Source of the DNA: Mansonella perstans
Taxonomy: Eukaryota > Nematoda > Chromadorea > Rhabditida > Onchocercidae
Direction: 5' to 3'
Assembly (NCBI GenBank): GCA_037074765.1
Contig: JBAMDO010000076.1
Coordinates: 124,001 to 188,000, forward strand
DNA length: 64,000 bases
Part shown: piece after piece, positions 1 to 11,312 of the stretch
How the letters are laid out: each line of letters begins with the position of its first letter
Position numbering within the stretch: position 1 is the stretch's first letter
Made by a program: the position numbers and the translations under genes
The notes under the pieces: generated by a model
Told to the model about the DNA's origin: nothing
The model's database searches: none
Seen by the model: only the letters and a program-made list of their open reading frames with translations

Positions 1-3000
1 GCAGTGATAAAACATAGATGGTTGATTATGATAATGATGATAATTTAAAAGTAACTCCATCCACTCTGTTTTGTTACTGCTACCAGTAACAATTGCGGGA
101 AGTTCGATATTATCAATTTTGGCTACAACTTCAAAAAAAGTAAATAAATAAGTAGAAAAAAAACATAACCGATGTACTCCGAAATCAAAATCGCGAAGAA
201 ATATTTAATTATTCGAGTTTGAATTTCTTTTGTATTCCAGAAATTAAATAAACTATTCAACTGAATGCATTGTATGATAGATAGTAACCATAAGAAATGA
301 AATAGAAATCAGTCGTTGGAATAATAATTCATTAAAAAGTATGCCAGAAAATACTTCGATAATTTTTTAAATTAAAAAATGAATAATAATAAATTTCGTA
401 ATAGTATTTTCAAAAGCATTGAATAGGATAGTAAGTAAAACAATTCCAGTTTACTAAATATAATTAGGTGAAATGTTAAACAAAAAAAAAAAAAACTGAT
501 AATTTCATTTTTTTAATCAAACTTTTTTTCATAGAAATTAAGCAGATGAAATGAAAATTGAAATTGTGGCAAAAGTCGAAAGGATTTCTTTGTCACAAAT
601 AAGCAAATAAATTGTTTCCCACATTTCTAGCATGGATATTTCTGGATAAAAGATTCGTCATGCAAAGAATGTTGTTTTTACACCTAAAAGTGATAAATCG
701 TTTATCCATATTCCTCTGTTGTGTGACCAAATAAATTCTTTTGTTTCAGAAGCATGCTACTGCTTCATCTATCATTTGAATTCCAATGATGAAATTTAAT
801 TGAATTTCAATAAAATAGCATGCATGAATTGGAACTAAGATGAATTGCAGGAACGACAAATTGTTATTAACATGAGTAACTACTGATCAAATGATGAATG
901 GTAAGAATTGCGCATCAAAATGAGATTAAAATAAAATTAAAAATTAAATTCTTACAAAATTGTTGAAATTTGCACATTAAAAAATACTGATGCATTGATG
1001 GATTCAAATTTCTTTTCTCTTATTTTCCGTATGCTACCGTATGCTTTTATATGAATTTTAAAAAATCTATGCATCGTAATAAAGTACTATTTTGTTCTTT
1101 AATAATTTTGTAAAATTTCAAAAATAAAATTGACAATTGTGATAATTGAAATAAATCCCTTCCTACATAATGCTATGTTATCTCTCCTTTAACTTTTCTC
1201 TACTCATGCTTTTCATCTCATCCAGAAACTAATATTACATCCAGGTCGAATACCAAGGCAAAAAACATTAATACTCCCCCTTCCCCTTAATAAATGGAAC
1301 ATACCTGGAACGTCTAGCACTATTTCCCATCTCCCTCGGTTAATTGAATACATTACATTTTGACAATAGAACATAGCTGCTATAATCTCAGTTAAAGCTA
1401 AGAAGTTTAAATTTAAAAGTAAATTAAATTTGGAATTTTAATTGAATTGTAGCAACTAAAATTCAAACTTTCTAAGCACACAATAATCATCTTTCAAACA
1501 CTTCATTGAGAAGGTTTATCAAACAAAAAAAAAAAAACAACCGAATACATCATGTGGAATAAAACATCGAAAATACAACAAAATATTTCTGCATTTGCGG
1601 GAAGAGGAAAAATTTGAAAACATTATTTGACACCTTTTTTTTATTTATTCAGGCAAAAAATTCAATTAGAAAAATATTTTTACAATGAAACATTGGTTGA
1701 GTCAAAAAATTTTTTCCAATTAATTAAATTATTGTTCAATAAAAAAACTAAATGGATGACAGCGAAGTGAAACGAATCATTTTCACTCAATTTTATTTCC
1801 TTCAGTTAATTAAATTATTGTTAAATGAAGGAGAGCTGAACAGATGACAGCGAAGTGATAAAACCATCGTCACTGAATTTTAATTTTTTTCTCCTTGTTC
1901 CTATTAGAAGGAAAATAGACATAACCATATTTGTACAAATTTTCATTACATTTTTATTTCCAGACGTTTGTTGAACTATTACCAATACTTCCAATTTTTC
2001 CGTTTCGTTTTTCTCTCCAATTTTTGCTTTAAAAATTTTTGTTCAAATGAATTATTTAACGAAATGTCAGACTTTTTTTAAAAACAAAATGGAATTTTAC
2101 ATTTCAATAGCAAAATTTTTTTCACGTTAAGTGTTGTGTGTTTTTTTACAAATAATACCTCAACGCTTCCAGTAGTTATACTGTTTTTTCTCTATTTAAA
2201 TGTTTTAATTTTTTTGTTTCTGAAAATCCAATTTCTACAATTAAAATACTTGAAATGGGACTTGAATACATATCATTCATCCCATTTAGTTTTATGATTT
2301 GTCAAAAATTTTGTTTCGAAATGAAAAATGATTTCTTTTTTAGCTGCTGGCACTACCAAAAATTTATAAAATTTTTTTATAAAAAAAGATATTGTCTCAA
2401 TCTTCTAATTGGAAGAAATTTTTTAGTATTGCGGGAAATCTCGAGAAATCCCTGATATATTTTCAATTGCTTTTTTTTAGTATAATAAATTAATCTATTC
2501 AACAAATAAATTCACTTAACACTGGAAAGTGATATTTGCATGTGTATGAATTCTTGATAAATTCTTGATTTTTGTTTGTCTAAGCAATTAATAATGCCAT
2601 CTGTTCCTAAGTAATTAATACAATCAATTTTTTCCGATAATACTAATCAATCATTACTTTTATGTCTCATTACAAGATTCTTTCTTTTTGACCCTCACTC
2701 TTACAACTAATTTTATCACTTCTCATTTTCTAATTAGCTAATTAGATTATCACCCGCCTGACAGAGGAAAACGTTTAAAATAAATCAAAAATATTGGCTT
2801 TCTTGAACACATTACTAACTCTATTATCTCTATCACACTCATCAAGATTTTCTCCGAAATTCGATGAATTTTATTGACTTCTGCTCGTTTCATACCTCTT
2901 TCAGACATGTATTCGCGTACTCATTGCATTTAGTGAATCATATAATCCAAACAAGAGATTCTCCAAAATTTTTGCTACACACTCAATTTGATCCTCTAAC

Positions 3001-3273
3001 CGGCATTATAGAAGACACGATCTCTACGAAAAATTTGGCCGATAACCAAAACTGTTACCGATTTAGGTTTCAACCAGTAAGGAAAAAGCGCTCACCTGTT
3101 AAATGCACGAAGTTGTAGTAGCAGAATTCCAGAAAACATAAAAAACTGATGAGAAATTTTCCTATTAAATTTACAGAAACTTTTACTGCATGATAATTTT
3201 CATCAGTACCAATGTTCCCATACATTTCCTTTGCAGCACCTAATTTTTGTCCATTTGTTGTACAATAACCCAT
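1..3273 (-). CDS. Unrecognised membrane protein, first three exons (partial)
   Basis: Three minus-strand exons join in phase: 3273-3096 (ATG start, 59 codons plus one base, donor GTGAGC), 1379-1305 (acceptor TTATAG, donor GTATGT) and 122-1 (acceptor GTTGTAG, open to the window edge). The joined product is about 125 residues so far. Residues 1-31 are polar and hold two cysteines. Residues about 32-58 form one hydrophobic, aromatic-rich segment that looks membrane-spanning. The next stretch carries RGRWEIVLDVP and then a probable N-glycosylation site in GSSNKTEW. The phase agreement across two introns and the good splice signals are the evidence for a gene. I cannot assign a family. The start could lie further upstream if an earlier exon exists, since no trans-splice acceptor is visible just before the ATG. 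Confidence 0.5.
1715..1895. repeat. Imperfect tandem duplication in intron
   Basis: A block containing TTAATTAAATTATTGTT, then GATGACAGCGAAGTGA, then a TCACT-AATTTTA tail occurs twice in succession with about 90-100 bases between matching points. It lies in the large intron of the minus-strand gene at the left edge. No coding role is seen. Confidence 0.6.
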
Positions 3274-4633
3274 TACGAACAGAATAAATGTTCGGTTTGG
3301 TTACTAATTAAATTAACCACAACATCCATTGAAATTACAAATGAACTTATAAATTCAGGTAATTTTTGAAAAGAACAGAAACTAAAATAACAGCAACATT
3401 TTCTTCAGAAACATATCAAACGAATGTTTAAACGGCAATTTTCGTATATTAAAAATTTCGAACGAAAGAAAAAATTGCAAAAAAATTACTGGTTCATCCC
3501 ACAACGCCACTTCTGCTTACCAAAAATGGCCCACTTGGAGTATACATTCAATATCTACGCTTCATTTAAGCAAGCAAGACATTATACTCATTGAAAGTTT
3601 GAGAAGAAGTTGAAGACATTTCATTCTACAATTCCTCTCTAATGATTCGCTTTACCAAATATAATTGCTTTATAACATCATTAGAAGAAGACATTTTACC
3701 AAATAGTTTTGAGCTCCTCTCAAAAAGGAAACTTTTTTTTCCCATAATTATGCAGAGTATAGTTTTAGAAAATTCTTATTTCTAAACTTGGCAGTAAAAT
3801 CATTAAAGATCCATTCTGTTCAAACAAATCAATAGTGAAGCATAAATAAGTGGTACAATATAATAAAATAATAAATAAACGGATAAAAATAATAGGCATA
3901 TACTCCAATAACAGCAAGTGGAGCAAAAATGCTCGCATCATTTTCCAAAACATTTAAATCCGATTTTGAACTAGTATAAAAAAAGCATAACAAATATGGT
4001 ATAAATGAAATTATATGGTTTTATTTGAAGTTAACTGATAGTACAATGAAGTGTACGCCTTTTGACACGAAAAAAAAAAAAAAAAAAAACTCCCTTAATC
4101 ATGATTCATGGAAGTCTCAAGCTATCGGGACATTCACCACAAAAAACGTAACTGACTGAAGTAATTGCCGCGATCATTCTTTATAGAAAATAAAGAAGAG
4201 TTCAACACTAAATTTGACAAATCGTCAGAAATTTAATATTAATACTGTATTCATGTGATTGGGCAAAATGGTGAAAATATATTCATTCAATAATCCCGCC
4301 GGAATTTAGATTTATTTTATTTTACAGCACATTTTTAAAATTCAATGCTGAAGCACTGCAATGTTTGACATATTTGCATCCACTTTCGGGACGATGAATA
4401 GTAGAATGGTTTTTAACAATTTAAATATTTTAACAATCTTATCAAGATCGATTAATAAAACATGATCTTAAACCTCGACCAGGTAACCATGTACTAATTA
4501 AACATTTCTTTGAACATCATCTCAAATTTTATCGTTTCCTTCAAAATTCATGATTAACGATGCAGCAAAAAAAAGAGGAATAAACGATGTCATCAAAGGA
4601 ATCTTTTGTGAGATAGAAATAAAAAAAAAAAAA
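3274..4633. other. AT-rich intergenic stretch
   Basis: No supported gene on either strand. It holds an A-run at about 4071-4089 and ordinary AT-rich sequence, and ends where retrotransposon sequence begins. Short open frames here lack splice signals or family resemblance. Confidence 0.5.
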
Positions 4634-4651
4634 GCAGGCAAAAATCATGCT

Positions 4652-6020
4652 CTGTCGCGAACTGTATATCGCGAAACTACCAATAGGTCAATAAATGAAA
4701 TTGTAAAATGAATGTTAATATCTTTATGAGTTATCTAATTAATTTCATAATGTTTAAATTTATTTCCTATATCTTTGTTGTAGTCTAAACTCACATCCTA
4801 TGTATGTACTTCTCTTTGACATTGTAACCAATAATGGCACTCTCTGTAATTCACTAACAACTCTTGTCTCTGACATTATAACCAACAATAGTGTCTTACA
4901 ATGTATTGACAATGTACTTACATTGTCCTATGAAAATGACACCATTCTACCAACAATAGTGGCTTATAGTGCACTTATAATGTACTATGAAAACCAATCG
5001 CCTACCATTGTTGGGACTCTTCACATCAATCAGCGGCTGTTCTTTGTCGATTATCTTTGCTTGCACTTTTGTTATTCTACCATTAGTTCGCGCTGTTACA
5101 TCAATTCTAATTCACGTTCGCGTCGTTATGTTAATTCTAATTTACATTCGCGTTAATTAATGTTTTTAGTAAAGGTTTAGTTACCTAAGTTTGAAGCTTC
5201 ACGCAGTCAACAATAAAATTTCAATTACGATTCGATCGCTTACCCAAAAAAAATTTCAATTACGATTCGATCGCGTGGAAAGAAGCAAAGGTCAAATTAG
5301 GAAGTAATTGTGGCTTGTGCTATGGTCGACGTAGGACACTAATCAAACGACTGCAGGCGGATGAACCTTTGCTTCACCAATACGATAAAGTCATTCGCGA
5401 TCAACTACATTCAGAGATAATAGAGGAAGTTCATCCGGACATGGATCAAACAGGCGTGATTCATTATTTGTCTCATCACGAAGTTATGGCTCCACACAAA
5501 ACCATAACAAAGCTCAGGATCGTCCATGACGCATCTGCACACTTCAGTGGCACGCGGAGCCTGAATGAAGTTCTCTACCGTGGAATGTAATTATTGCCGG
5601 TATAGAAAAGGCATTCCAACAACTGGAACTTCACCCATCGGATAGAAACTGCACCAGATTTCTCTGGCTAAAGGACGTTCATAGTGCAGTTACCTAAGAA
5701 AATTTGAAACGGTATCGTTTCAAAAGAGTTCCCTTTGGAGTAATATTGTCGCCCTTCTTAATATTAGCGACGCTCAACCATCACCTCGAAACCATGGAAC
5801 CGAACTTGCTCTAGAAATCAGAAGGAATCTCTATGTGGATAACGTCATATATCTGCGATGGATACTGAAGAAGCCTTGCCGAAATATGAAGAAATAAAAT
5901 TCATTTTTAGAGATGCAGCAATGAATATTCGAGAATTCCTATCGAATGACGAGAACTTCAGTACCAAAATCGCCGAACAGAATTGAATTGAGCGAACATA
6001 GATGAAAAGAAAATCCATGG
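4652..6020 (+). repeat. Left arm of a 1.37-kb inverted repeat
   Basis: This segment is repeated in reverse complement at 8239-9617. Two frames of 118 and 91 codons inside it translate identically in the two arms, and the few differences seen are single-base changes such as one extra C near the GTGGAAAG motif. The arms share the LTR-like sequence and the reverse-transcriptase fragment. About 2.2 kb separates them. Confidence 0.9.
5283..5900 (+). pseudogene. Pao-type reverse transcriptase fragment
   Basis: The frame at 5315-5590 encodes the upstream reverse-transcriptase region typical of BEL/Pao pol, with KLRIVHDASAH followed by [10 protein letters not shown] stop follows. The domain then continues in shifted frames with the [15 protein letters not shown] segment, [16 protein letters not shown] and finally LYVDNVI, which occupies the catalytic YxDD position as YVDN. 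At least two frame breaks and an apparent deletion after LYRGM make it non-functional. Its twin on the other strand at 8370-8960 has almost exactly the same sequence. Confidence 0.8.
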
Positions 6021-6199
6021 CATCAAGTGGGATCATGTCAAGGACACTATCCAATTAACAGCAAAACCGTGGATGGGAAAAAAACTAACAAAAAGGGCGG
6101 TCTTACAATTCGTCGCATGTCAGCATGACCCTATGGGATTCTTCGTCCCTATGATGATCCGATTCAAATTATTCCTATTAAATTTATGGAAAAAGAATA

Positions 6200-6580
6200 A
6201 TGCTGGGATCAACCCATAAGCGAAAGGATATGGAAATATGGAACTCTGTCATATCCGATTGGTCAACAACCATAAAGGAGCTCTCGAGATTTGTGACCGA
6301 TTACACAAATCAAATTCAAATTCATGTTTTCACAGATGCATCCAGTGTAGCATATGCGGCAGCCGTATATCTCCGAAATCATCAAATTCAAGGAATAGAA
6401 ACATTCTTAGTCTTTGCCAACCCCGGATCGCGCCAATTAAAGGAATGACTATACTTCGACTAGAGTTATTAGCAATACTCATCGGGGTGCGAGCGGCACA
6501 TTTCGTCAAGCAATTGGAGTTGGAAACCAAGGCGGTTACCTTATGGTCCGATTCCAAGTGTGCCATCCACGGACCAAAAC
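6200..6580 (+). pseudogene. Pao-type RNase H fragment
   Basis: The RNase H fold signature is spread over two frames. FTDASSVAYAAAVYL (first catalytic Asp) lies in the frame beginning at 6200. RLELLAILIGVRAA (catalytic Glu) and LWSDSKCAIHG (second Asp) lie in the frame beginning at 6238. A frameshift at about 6425-6440 separates them. Order and spacing fit the pol polyprotein of BEL/Pao elements, downstream of the reverse transcriptase. This part is absent from the opposite-strand copy, which jumps from a CCATGG at 8239 directly to sequence equivalent to 6810. Confidence 0.75.
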
Positions 6581-7324
6581 CATTCCAGACTCCTACTGCG
6601 ACTCGTACAAAACCGTGTCGAAAAAATACGGAAGGCAAAATTTCAGTTCCGATACATTCCAAGCGAACATAATCCGTGGATATTGCAACCAAGAGAATAT
6701 CTCCGCAAAAATTGGGGAAGTATGAGCCATGGCGGTATGAACCCTCATGGTTAAAAGAAAACGAATCTAGCTGGCCACACTGGGAATTTAATTTCAAAGA
6801 AACCGTAGAAGAACCAGACGAAACTACCATCGCAAAGGTTACAATTCATATCAACGAGAGTTTTAAACTTATAGATGGAAGTCGTTTTAGCAAATGGCTA
6901 AAATTATTACGAACAACTGTGCAAGTCCTCAAGTTCATTAAAAGAACAATGAAAGGAAAATTTCAATTTTTACAAACACTATCGACTGAGAAAGAAAGAT
7001 TCACAACCGGAGATTTTTTATTACGAACAAGTTGGCAGAGGAGATATTAATCAAACAAGCGCAAGCCGAAGGGATCATACAAGAAGAAAGGGAAAAATGG
7101 AACTTGTGTCGCGACGATAAGAATTTGTGGAGGTCCCCGAATGATTTGAGACTACATCACCTTTTTCAAACGGAGCGAAAAAAGAAAAAGTTAGAAAACC
7201 ATAGATAGACCAAACATATGTGTCAATAGATAGAAAAATTAAGACTCCAAGATGAAATCAGTTAAATTTGCAAATTTAGAACATCTACATGACCAGTAAC
7301 GAATTTATAAAAATCCACAGCCTT

Positions 7325-7930
7325 CCTAGCACCTCAGCAAACTGATTTGGATGCCGATGAAAACAAATCCGTTGGTGTATCCGGTAAGCAAACCCGCTGG
7401 TGTATTCGTTTTCACATTTTCTGGAACATTTGCAAGTGAACTGAAAAAGTTAGGCCAATTATTAAAAAAGAAGTATACATACAACGTTGATATTTCAGCC
7501 CAATTTTTGGATACCAAATATCCTCTGAACTTAAGGTTCAACACAAAACACTTTCTAGTTTTACCTAAACTTATGTATTTGAGCAGTAACTTGTCCAATG
7601 ATTGCACTGGCCAGGAAAAAAAAACCTGCTGCCGGTCCAAAACAAAATGAAAGCAGCAAGTAAAATTTCCAGTTCACTTGCACACCAACAGGTTTGCTTA
7701 CCGAGCTAATGCCACATCAAAAAGAAGGCCTAACCTGGTTGCTGTGGCGTGAGAAACAATTCTTATCTGGTGGCATTCTCAGTATCTGAAGTTTTTACTG
7801 GGATTCTTAGATTACTGTCCGCGCATCATGTGTTTTAAAGCACAAGTTCAATTTCAATTTTGGTTTGAGTTTTAAATACAACTTTATTTAAACAGCATGA
7901 TTTTTGCCTGCTTTGAACACATTGACAATT
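7325..7930 (+). pseudogene. SNF2-type helicase (TTF2/lodestar-like) gene fragment, copy 1
   Basis: At 7691-7781 the plus strand encodes [14 protein letters not shown] followed by [17 protein letters not shown], ending with a GTATCT donor in phase 1. This is the conserved segment just before the Walker A motif of TTF2/lodestar SNF2 ATPases, where LxxHQKxAxxWLLWRE and GGILADDMGLGKT are usual. The exon at 11313 begins with the matching phase and the DDIGLGKT motif. Upstream, 7382-7443 carries an inverted and partly deleted version of the exon's 5' part. The whole segment reappears at 10650-11260, so it is a duplicated gene piece between retrotransposon fragments rather than a working gene. Confidence 0.6.
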
Positions 7931-7937
7931 CAGCATA

Positions 7938-9617
7938 AATTCTTATCGTCGCGACACAAATTCCATTTTTCCCTTTTTTCTTGTGTGATTCCTTCGGCTT
8001 GCGCTTGTTTGATTAATATCCACTCTGCCAACTTGTAATCTTCGGTTGTCAATCTTTCTTTCTCAGTCGATAGTATTTGTAAACATTGAAATTTTCCTTT
8101 CGTTCTGCTTTCAATGAACTTGAGGACTCACACAGTTGTTCGTAATAATTTTAGCATTTCTAAAACGACTCCCATCTATAAGTTTAAAACTCTCGTTGAT
8201 ATGAATTGTAACCTTTGCGATGGTTGTTTCGTTTGGTTCATCCATGGATTTTCTTTTCATCTATGTTCGCTCAATTCAATTCTGTTCGGCGATTTTGGTA
8301 CTGAAGTTCTCGTCATTCGATAGGAATTCTCGAATATTCATTGCTGCATCTCTAAAAATGAATTTTATTTCTTCATATTTCGGCAAGGCTTCTTCAGTAT
8401 CCATCGCAGATATATGACGTTATCCACATAGAGATTCCTTCTGATTTCTAGAGCAAGTTCGGTTCCATTGGTTTCGAGGTGATGGTTGAGCGTCGCTAAT
8501 ATTAAGAAGGGCGACAATATTACTCCAAAGGGAACTCTTTTGAAACGATACCGTTTCAAATTTTCTTAGGTAACTGCACTATGAACGTCCTTTAGCCAGA
8601 GAAATCTGGTGCAGTTTCTATCCGATGGGTGAAGTTCCAGTTGTTGGAATGCCTTTTCTATACCGGCAATAATTACATTCCACGGTAGAGAACTTCATTC
8701 AGGCTCCGCGTGCCACTGAAGTGTGCAGATGCGTCATGGACGATCCTGAGCTTTGTTATGGTTTTGTGTGGAGCCATAACTTCGTGATGAGACAAATAAT
8801 GAATCACGCCTGTTTGATCCATGTCCGGATGAACTTCCTCTATTATCTCTGAATGTAGTTGATCGCGAATGACTTTATCGTATTGGTGAAGCAAAGGTTC
8901 ATCCGCCTGCAGTCGTTTGATTAGTGTCCTACGTCGACCATAGCACAAGCCACAATTACTTCCTAATTTGACCTTTGCTTCTTTCCACGGCGATCGAATC
9001 GTAATTGAAATTTTTTTTGGGTAAGCGATCGAATCGTAATTGAAATTTTATTGTTGACTGCGTGAAGCTTCAAACTTAGGTAATTAAACCTTTACTAAAA
9101 ACATTAATTAACGCGAATGTAAATTAGAATTAACATAACGACGCGAACGTGAATTAGAATTGATGTAACAGCGCGAACTAATGGTAGAATAACAAAAGTG
9201 CAAGCAAAGATAATCGACAAAGAACAGCCGCTGATTGATGTGAAGAGTCCCAACAATGGTAGGCGATTGGTTTTCATAGTACATTATAAGTGCACTATAA
9301 GCCACTATTGTTGGTAGAATGGTGTCATTTTCATAGGACAATGTAAGTACATTGTCAATACATTGTAAGACACTATTGTTGGTTATAATGTCAGAGACAA
9401 GAGTTGTTAGTGAATTACAGAGAGTGCCATTATTGGTTACAATGTCAAAGAGAAGTACATACATAGGATGTGAGTTTAGACTACAACAAAGATATAGGAA
9501 ATAAATTTAAACATTATGAAATTAATTAGATAACTCATAAAGATATTAACATTCATTTTACAATTTCATTTATTGACCTATTGGTAGTTTCGCGATATAC
9601 AGTTCGTACAGTTCGCG
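7938..9617 (-). mobile_element. BEL/Pao-type retrotransposon, damaged copy, minus orientation
   Basis: This is an opposite-strand copy of the same element. It runs from the LTR-like end at about 9617, through the reverse-transcriptase fragment (8948-8370) to an internal deletion at 8239. There it skips the RNase H region and resumes with sequence equivalent to 6810-7130, ending near 7940 (the GTCGCGACGATAAG motif in reverse). Where it overlaps the plus-strand copy it is almost identical over 1.37 kb and more diverged further in. Beyond 9617 it continues into the CTCTTTAAATAAAGTT segment, which is also found reversed at 7870-7910 and 11190-11220. Confidence 0.8.
8239..9617 (-). repeat. Right arm of the 1.37-kb inverted repeat
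   Basis: This is the reverse complement of 4652-6020, joined at a CCATGG on the inner side. The outer boundary is marked by the sequence GTCGCGAACTGT, which is slightly longer here than in the left arm (an extra ACGAACTGT). Confidence 0.9.
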
Positions 9618-9689
9618 ACATGCTCTTTAAATAAAGTTTTATTTAAAACTCAAACCAAAATGGAAACTGAACTTGTACTTTAAAACACA

Positions 9690-10190
9690 GGCCTATAGAC
9701 CCCATCGCGCTATTAGTAGTACAAGAACCTTACACTTATTCCGTAACGATTACATAATAAATCCATAAAAATTTCTAAAACACATGCACATGACCATTTC
9801 GTTCAGCATCGCTTACAAATTCACTGTAGAGCGAACTGCAACAGACAGTACCGAGAAAGAATAATGACTGAAAAGCTCGGCATTCGCTCATTATTTTGTT
9901 CATGATTGCAATAAAAAAGAATATATTACAAAATAAATCAATAAATGAGAACTCAAAAATTCAAAGCACACTTTATAATTGCAAAAAACAGAATAAGGTA
10001 GGGAAGAAACTGTACAAAACAGAAAAAAATGAGCGCAAAATAAGTAGAACCAATTAATTTCTGAGCCTTAAATGCAGTTGTATGTTTGATTGAGAATTAC
10101 AGAAACAAAAGACAGAAATTCTTCAAAAATCTTAGGGAAAAAGATGCAGTGCTCTTTCATATACAAATATACATTATATAAATCACGAGT
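9690..10190. other. AT-rich spacer between repeat fragments
   Basis: I see no coding sequence or repeat match here. It separates the minus-strand retrotransposon copy from the second direct copy of the composite unit. Confidence 0.4.
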
Positions 10191-10194
10191 TTGT

Positions 10195-10650
10195 TGGCTG
10201 ACTAAAATTATTACGAACACTGTGCGAGTCCTCAAATGGCTAAAATTATTACGAACAACTGTGCGAGTCTCAAGTTCATTAAAAGAACAACGAAAGAAAA
10301 ATTTCAAAATTTACAAATACTATCGACTGACAAAGAAAGATTCACACCGAAGATTATAAGTTGGGAGAGGGGATATTAATCAAACAAGCGCAGCCGAAGG
10401 AATCACACAAGAAAGGAAAAAATGGAATTTGTGTTGCGATGATAAGAATTTGTGGAGGTCCCTGAACGATATGAGACTACACCACCCTTTTTAAATGAAG
10501 CGAAAAAAGAAAAAGTTAGAAAACCATAGACAGACCAAACATATGTGCTAATAGAGAGAAAAATTAAGACTCCAAGATGAGATCAATTAAATTTGCAAAT
10601 TTAGAACATGACCAGCAACGAATTTATAAAAATTCATAGCCTTCCCAGCA
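10195..10650 (+). mobile_element. BEL/Pao 3' fragment, copy 3
   Basis: From about 10240 the sequence repeats 6900-7320 with scattered small deletions, including the AAATTATTACGAACAACTGT block, the CTATCGACTGA block and the GTGTTGCGATGATAAG version of the GTGTCGCGACGATAAG motif. A short local tandem duplication of the start (AAAATTATTACGAACA) sits at 10203-10260. It is non-coding through frameshifts. With 10650-11260 it forms a roughly 1-kb direct repeat of 6890-7930. Confidence 0.75.
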
Positions 10651-11260
10651 CCTCAGCAAACTGATTTGGATGCCGATGAAAGCAAACCCGTTGATGTATC
10701 CGTTTTCATATTTTCTGGAACATTTGTAAGTGAACTGAAAAAATTTGGCCAATTATAAAAAAAGAAGTATACATATAACGCTGACATTCCAGCCCAATTT
10801 TTGGATACCAAATATCCTCTGAACTTAAAGTTCAACACAAAACACTTTCTAGTTTTACCTAAACTTATGTATTTGAGCAGTAACTTGTCCAGTGATTGCA
10901 CTGCCAGGAAAAAAAACCTGCTGCCAGTCCAAAACAAAATGAAAGCAGTAACGAAATTACCAGCTCATTTGCAAATGTTCGAGAAAATGTGAAAACGGAT
11001 ACACCAGCGGGTTTGCTTACCGAGCTTATGCCACTCAAAAAGAAGGCCTAACCTGGTTGCTGTGGGATGAGAAACAATCCTTATCTGGTGGCATTCTCAG
11101 TACCTGAGGTTTTTACTGGGATTCTTAGATTACTGTCCGCGCATCAGGCCTGTGTTTTAAAGCACAAGTTCAGTTTCAATTTTGGTTTAAGTTTTAAATA
11201 CAACTTTATTTAAAGAGCATGATTTTTGCCTGCTTTGAACACATTGACAATTTAGCTTAT
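10650..11260 (+). pseudogene. SNF2-type helicase (TTF2/lodestar-like) gene fragment, copy 2
   Basis: After an acceptor-like CTGCCAG at 10909, an open frame runs through SSNEITSSFANVRENVK and [13 protein letters not shown]. It then breaks at about 11032, where CCACTC replaces the CCACATC of copy 1, so the [11 protein letters not shown] segment is out of frame. An inverted copy of the same exon's middle lies at 10686-10738. The 3' part (11152-11260) contains the sequence GAGCATGATTTTTGCCTGC shared with the other repeat copies. The intact-frame ATPase exon follows at 11313. Confidence 0.55.
10686..11012. repeat. Inverted repeat within helicase fragment
   Basis: The segment 10686-10738 is the reverse complement, with roughly 85% matching bases by eye, of 10960-11012. 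The arms are about 53 bases and the loop about 220 bases. The plus-strand arm encodes ENVKTDTPAGLL in the helicase frame. A homologous first arm is at 7382-7443 in the other copy. Confidence 0.7.
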
Positions 11261-11312
11261 TTAATATACTGTTGATTTAGAAAATTCCAAATAGATCGTT
11301 ATCTGGTTTCAG

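Larger units (their letters stand above)
4634..7320 (+). mobile_element. BEL/Pao-type LTR retrotransposon, damaged copy, plus orientation
   Basis: The 4652-5280 segment looks like LTR and leader sequence. It is followed by a fragment of Pao-type pol: the start of the reverse transcriptase (about 5283-5590), its continuation in other frames (5590-5900, including FKRVPFGV and YVDN-type active-site sequence), RNase H (about 6300-6570) and a degraded tail with SRFSKWLKLLRT (about 6885-7050), which I take to be part of the integrase side. Stops and frame changes interrupt the frame several times, and much of a normal element of several kilobases is missing. The left end (4634-4650) matches, in reverse complement, the end of the non-pol segment at about 7905 and 11218, so even the terminus is rearranged. 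It is a dead copy. Confidence 0.8.

Noticed and set aside
4800..5156. 118-codon frame duplicated in both inverted arms as a possible protein gene
   Set aside because: It lies in the LTR-like part, has internal nucleotide repeats (CATTGTAACCAATAATGG and variants), and is identical in the arms simply because the arms are nearly identical.
7326..7640. Minus-strand 104-codon frame as a gene
   Set aside because: It runs through an inverted fragment of the helicase exon plus intron-like sequence, and its counterpart at 10653-10937 differs at both ends.
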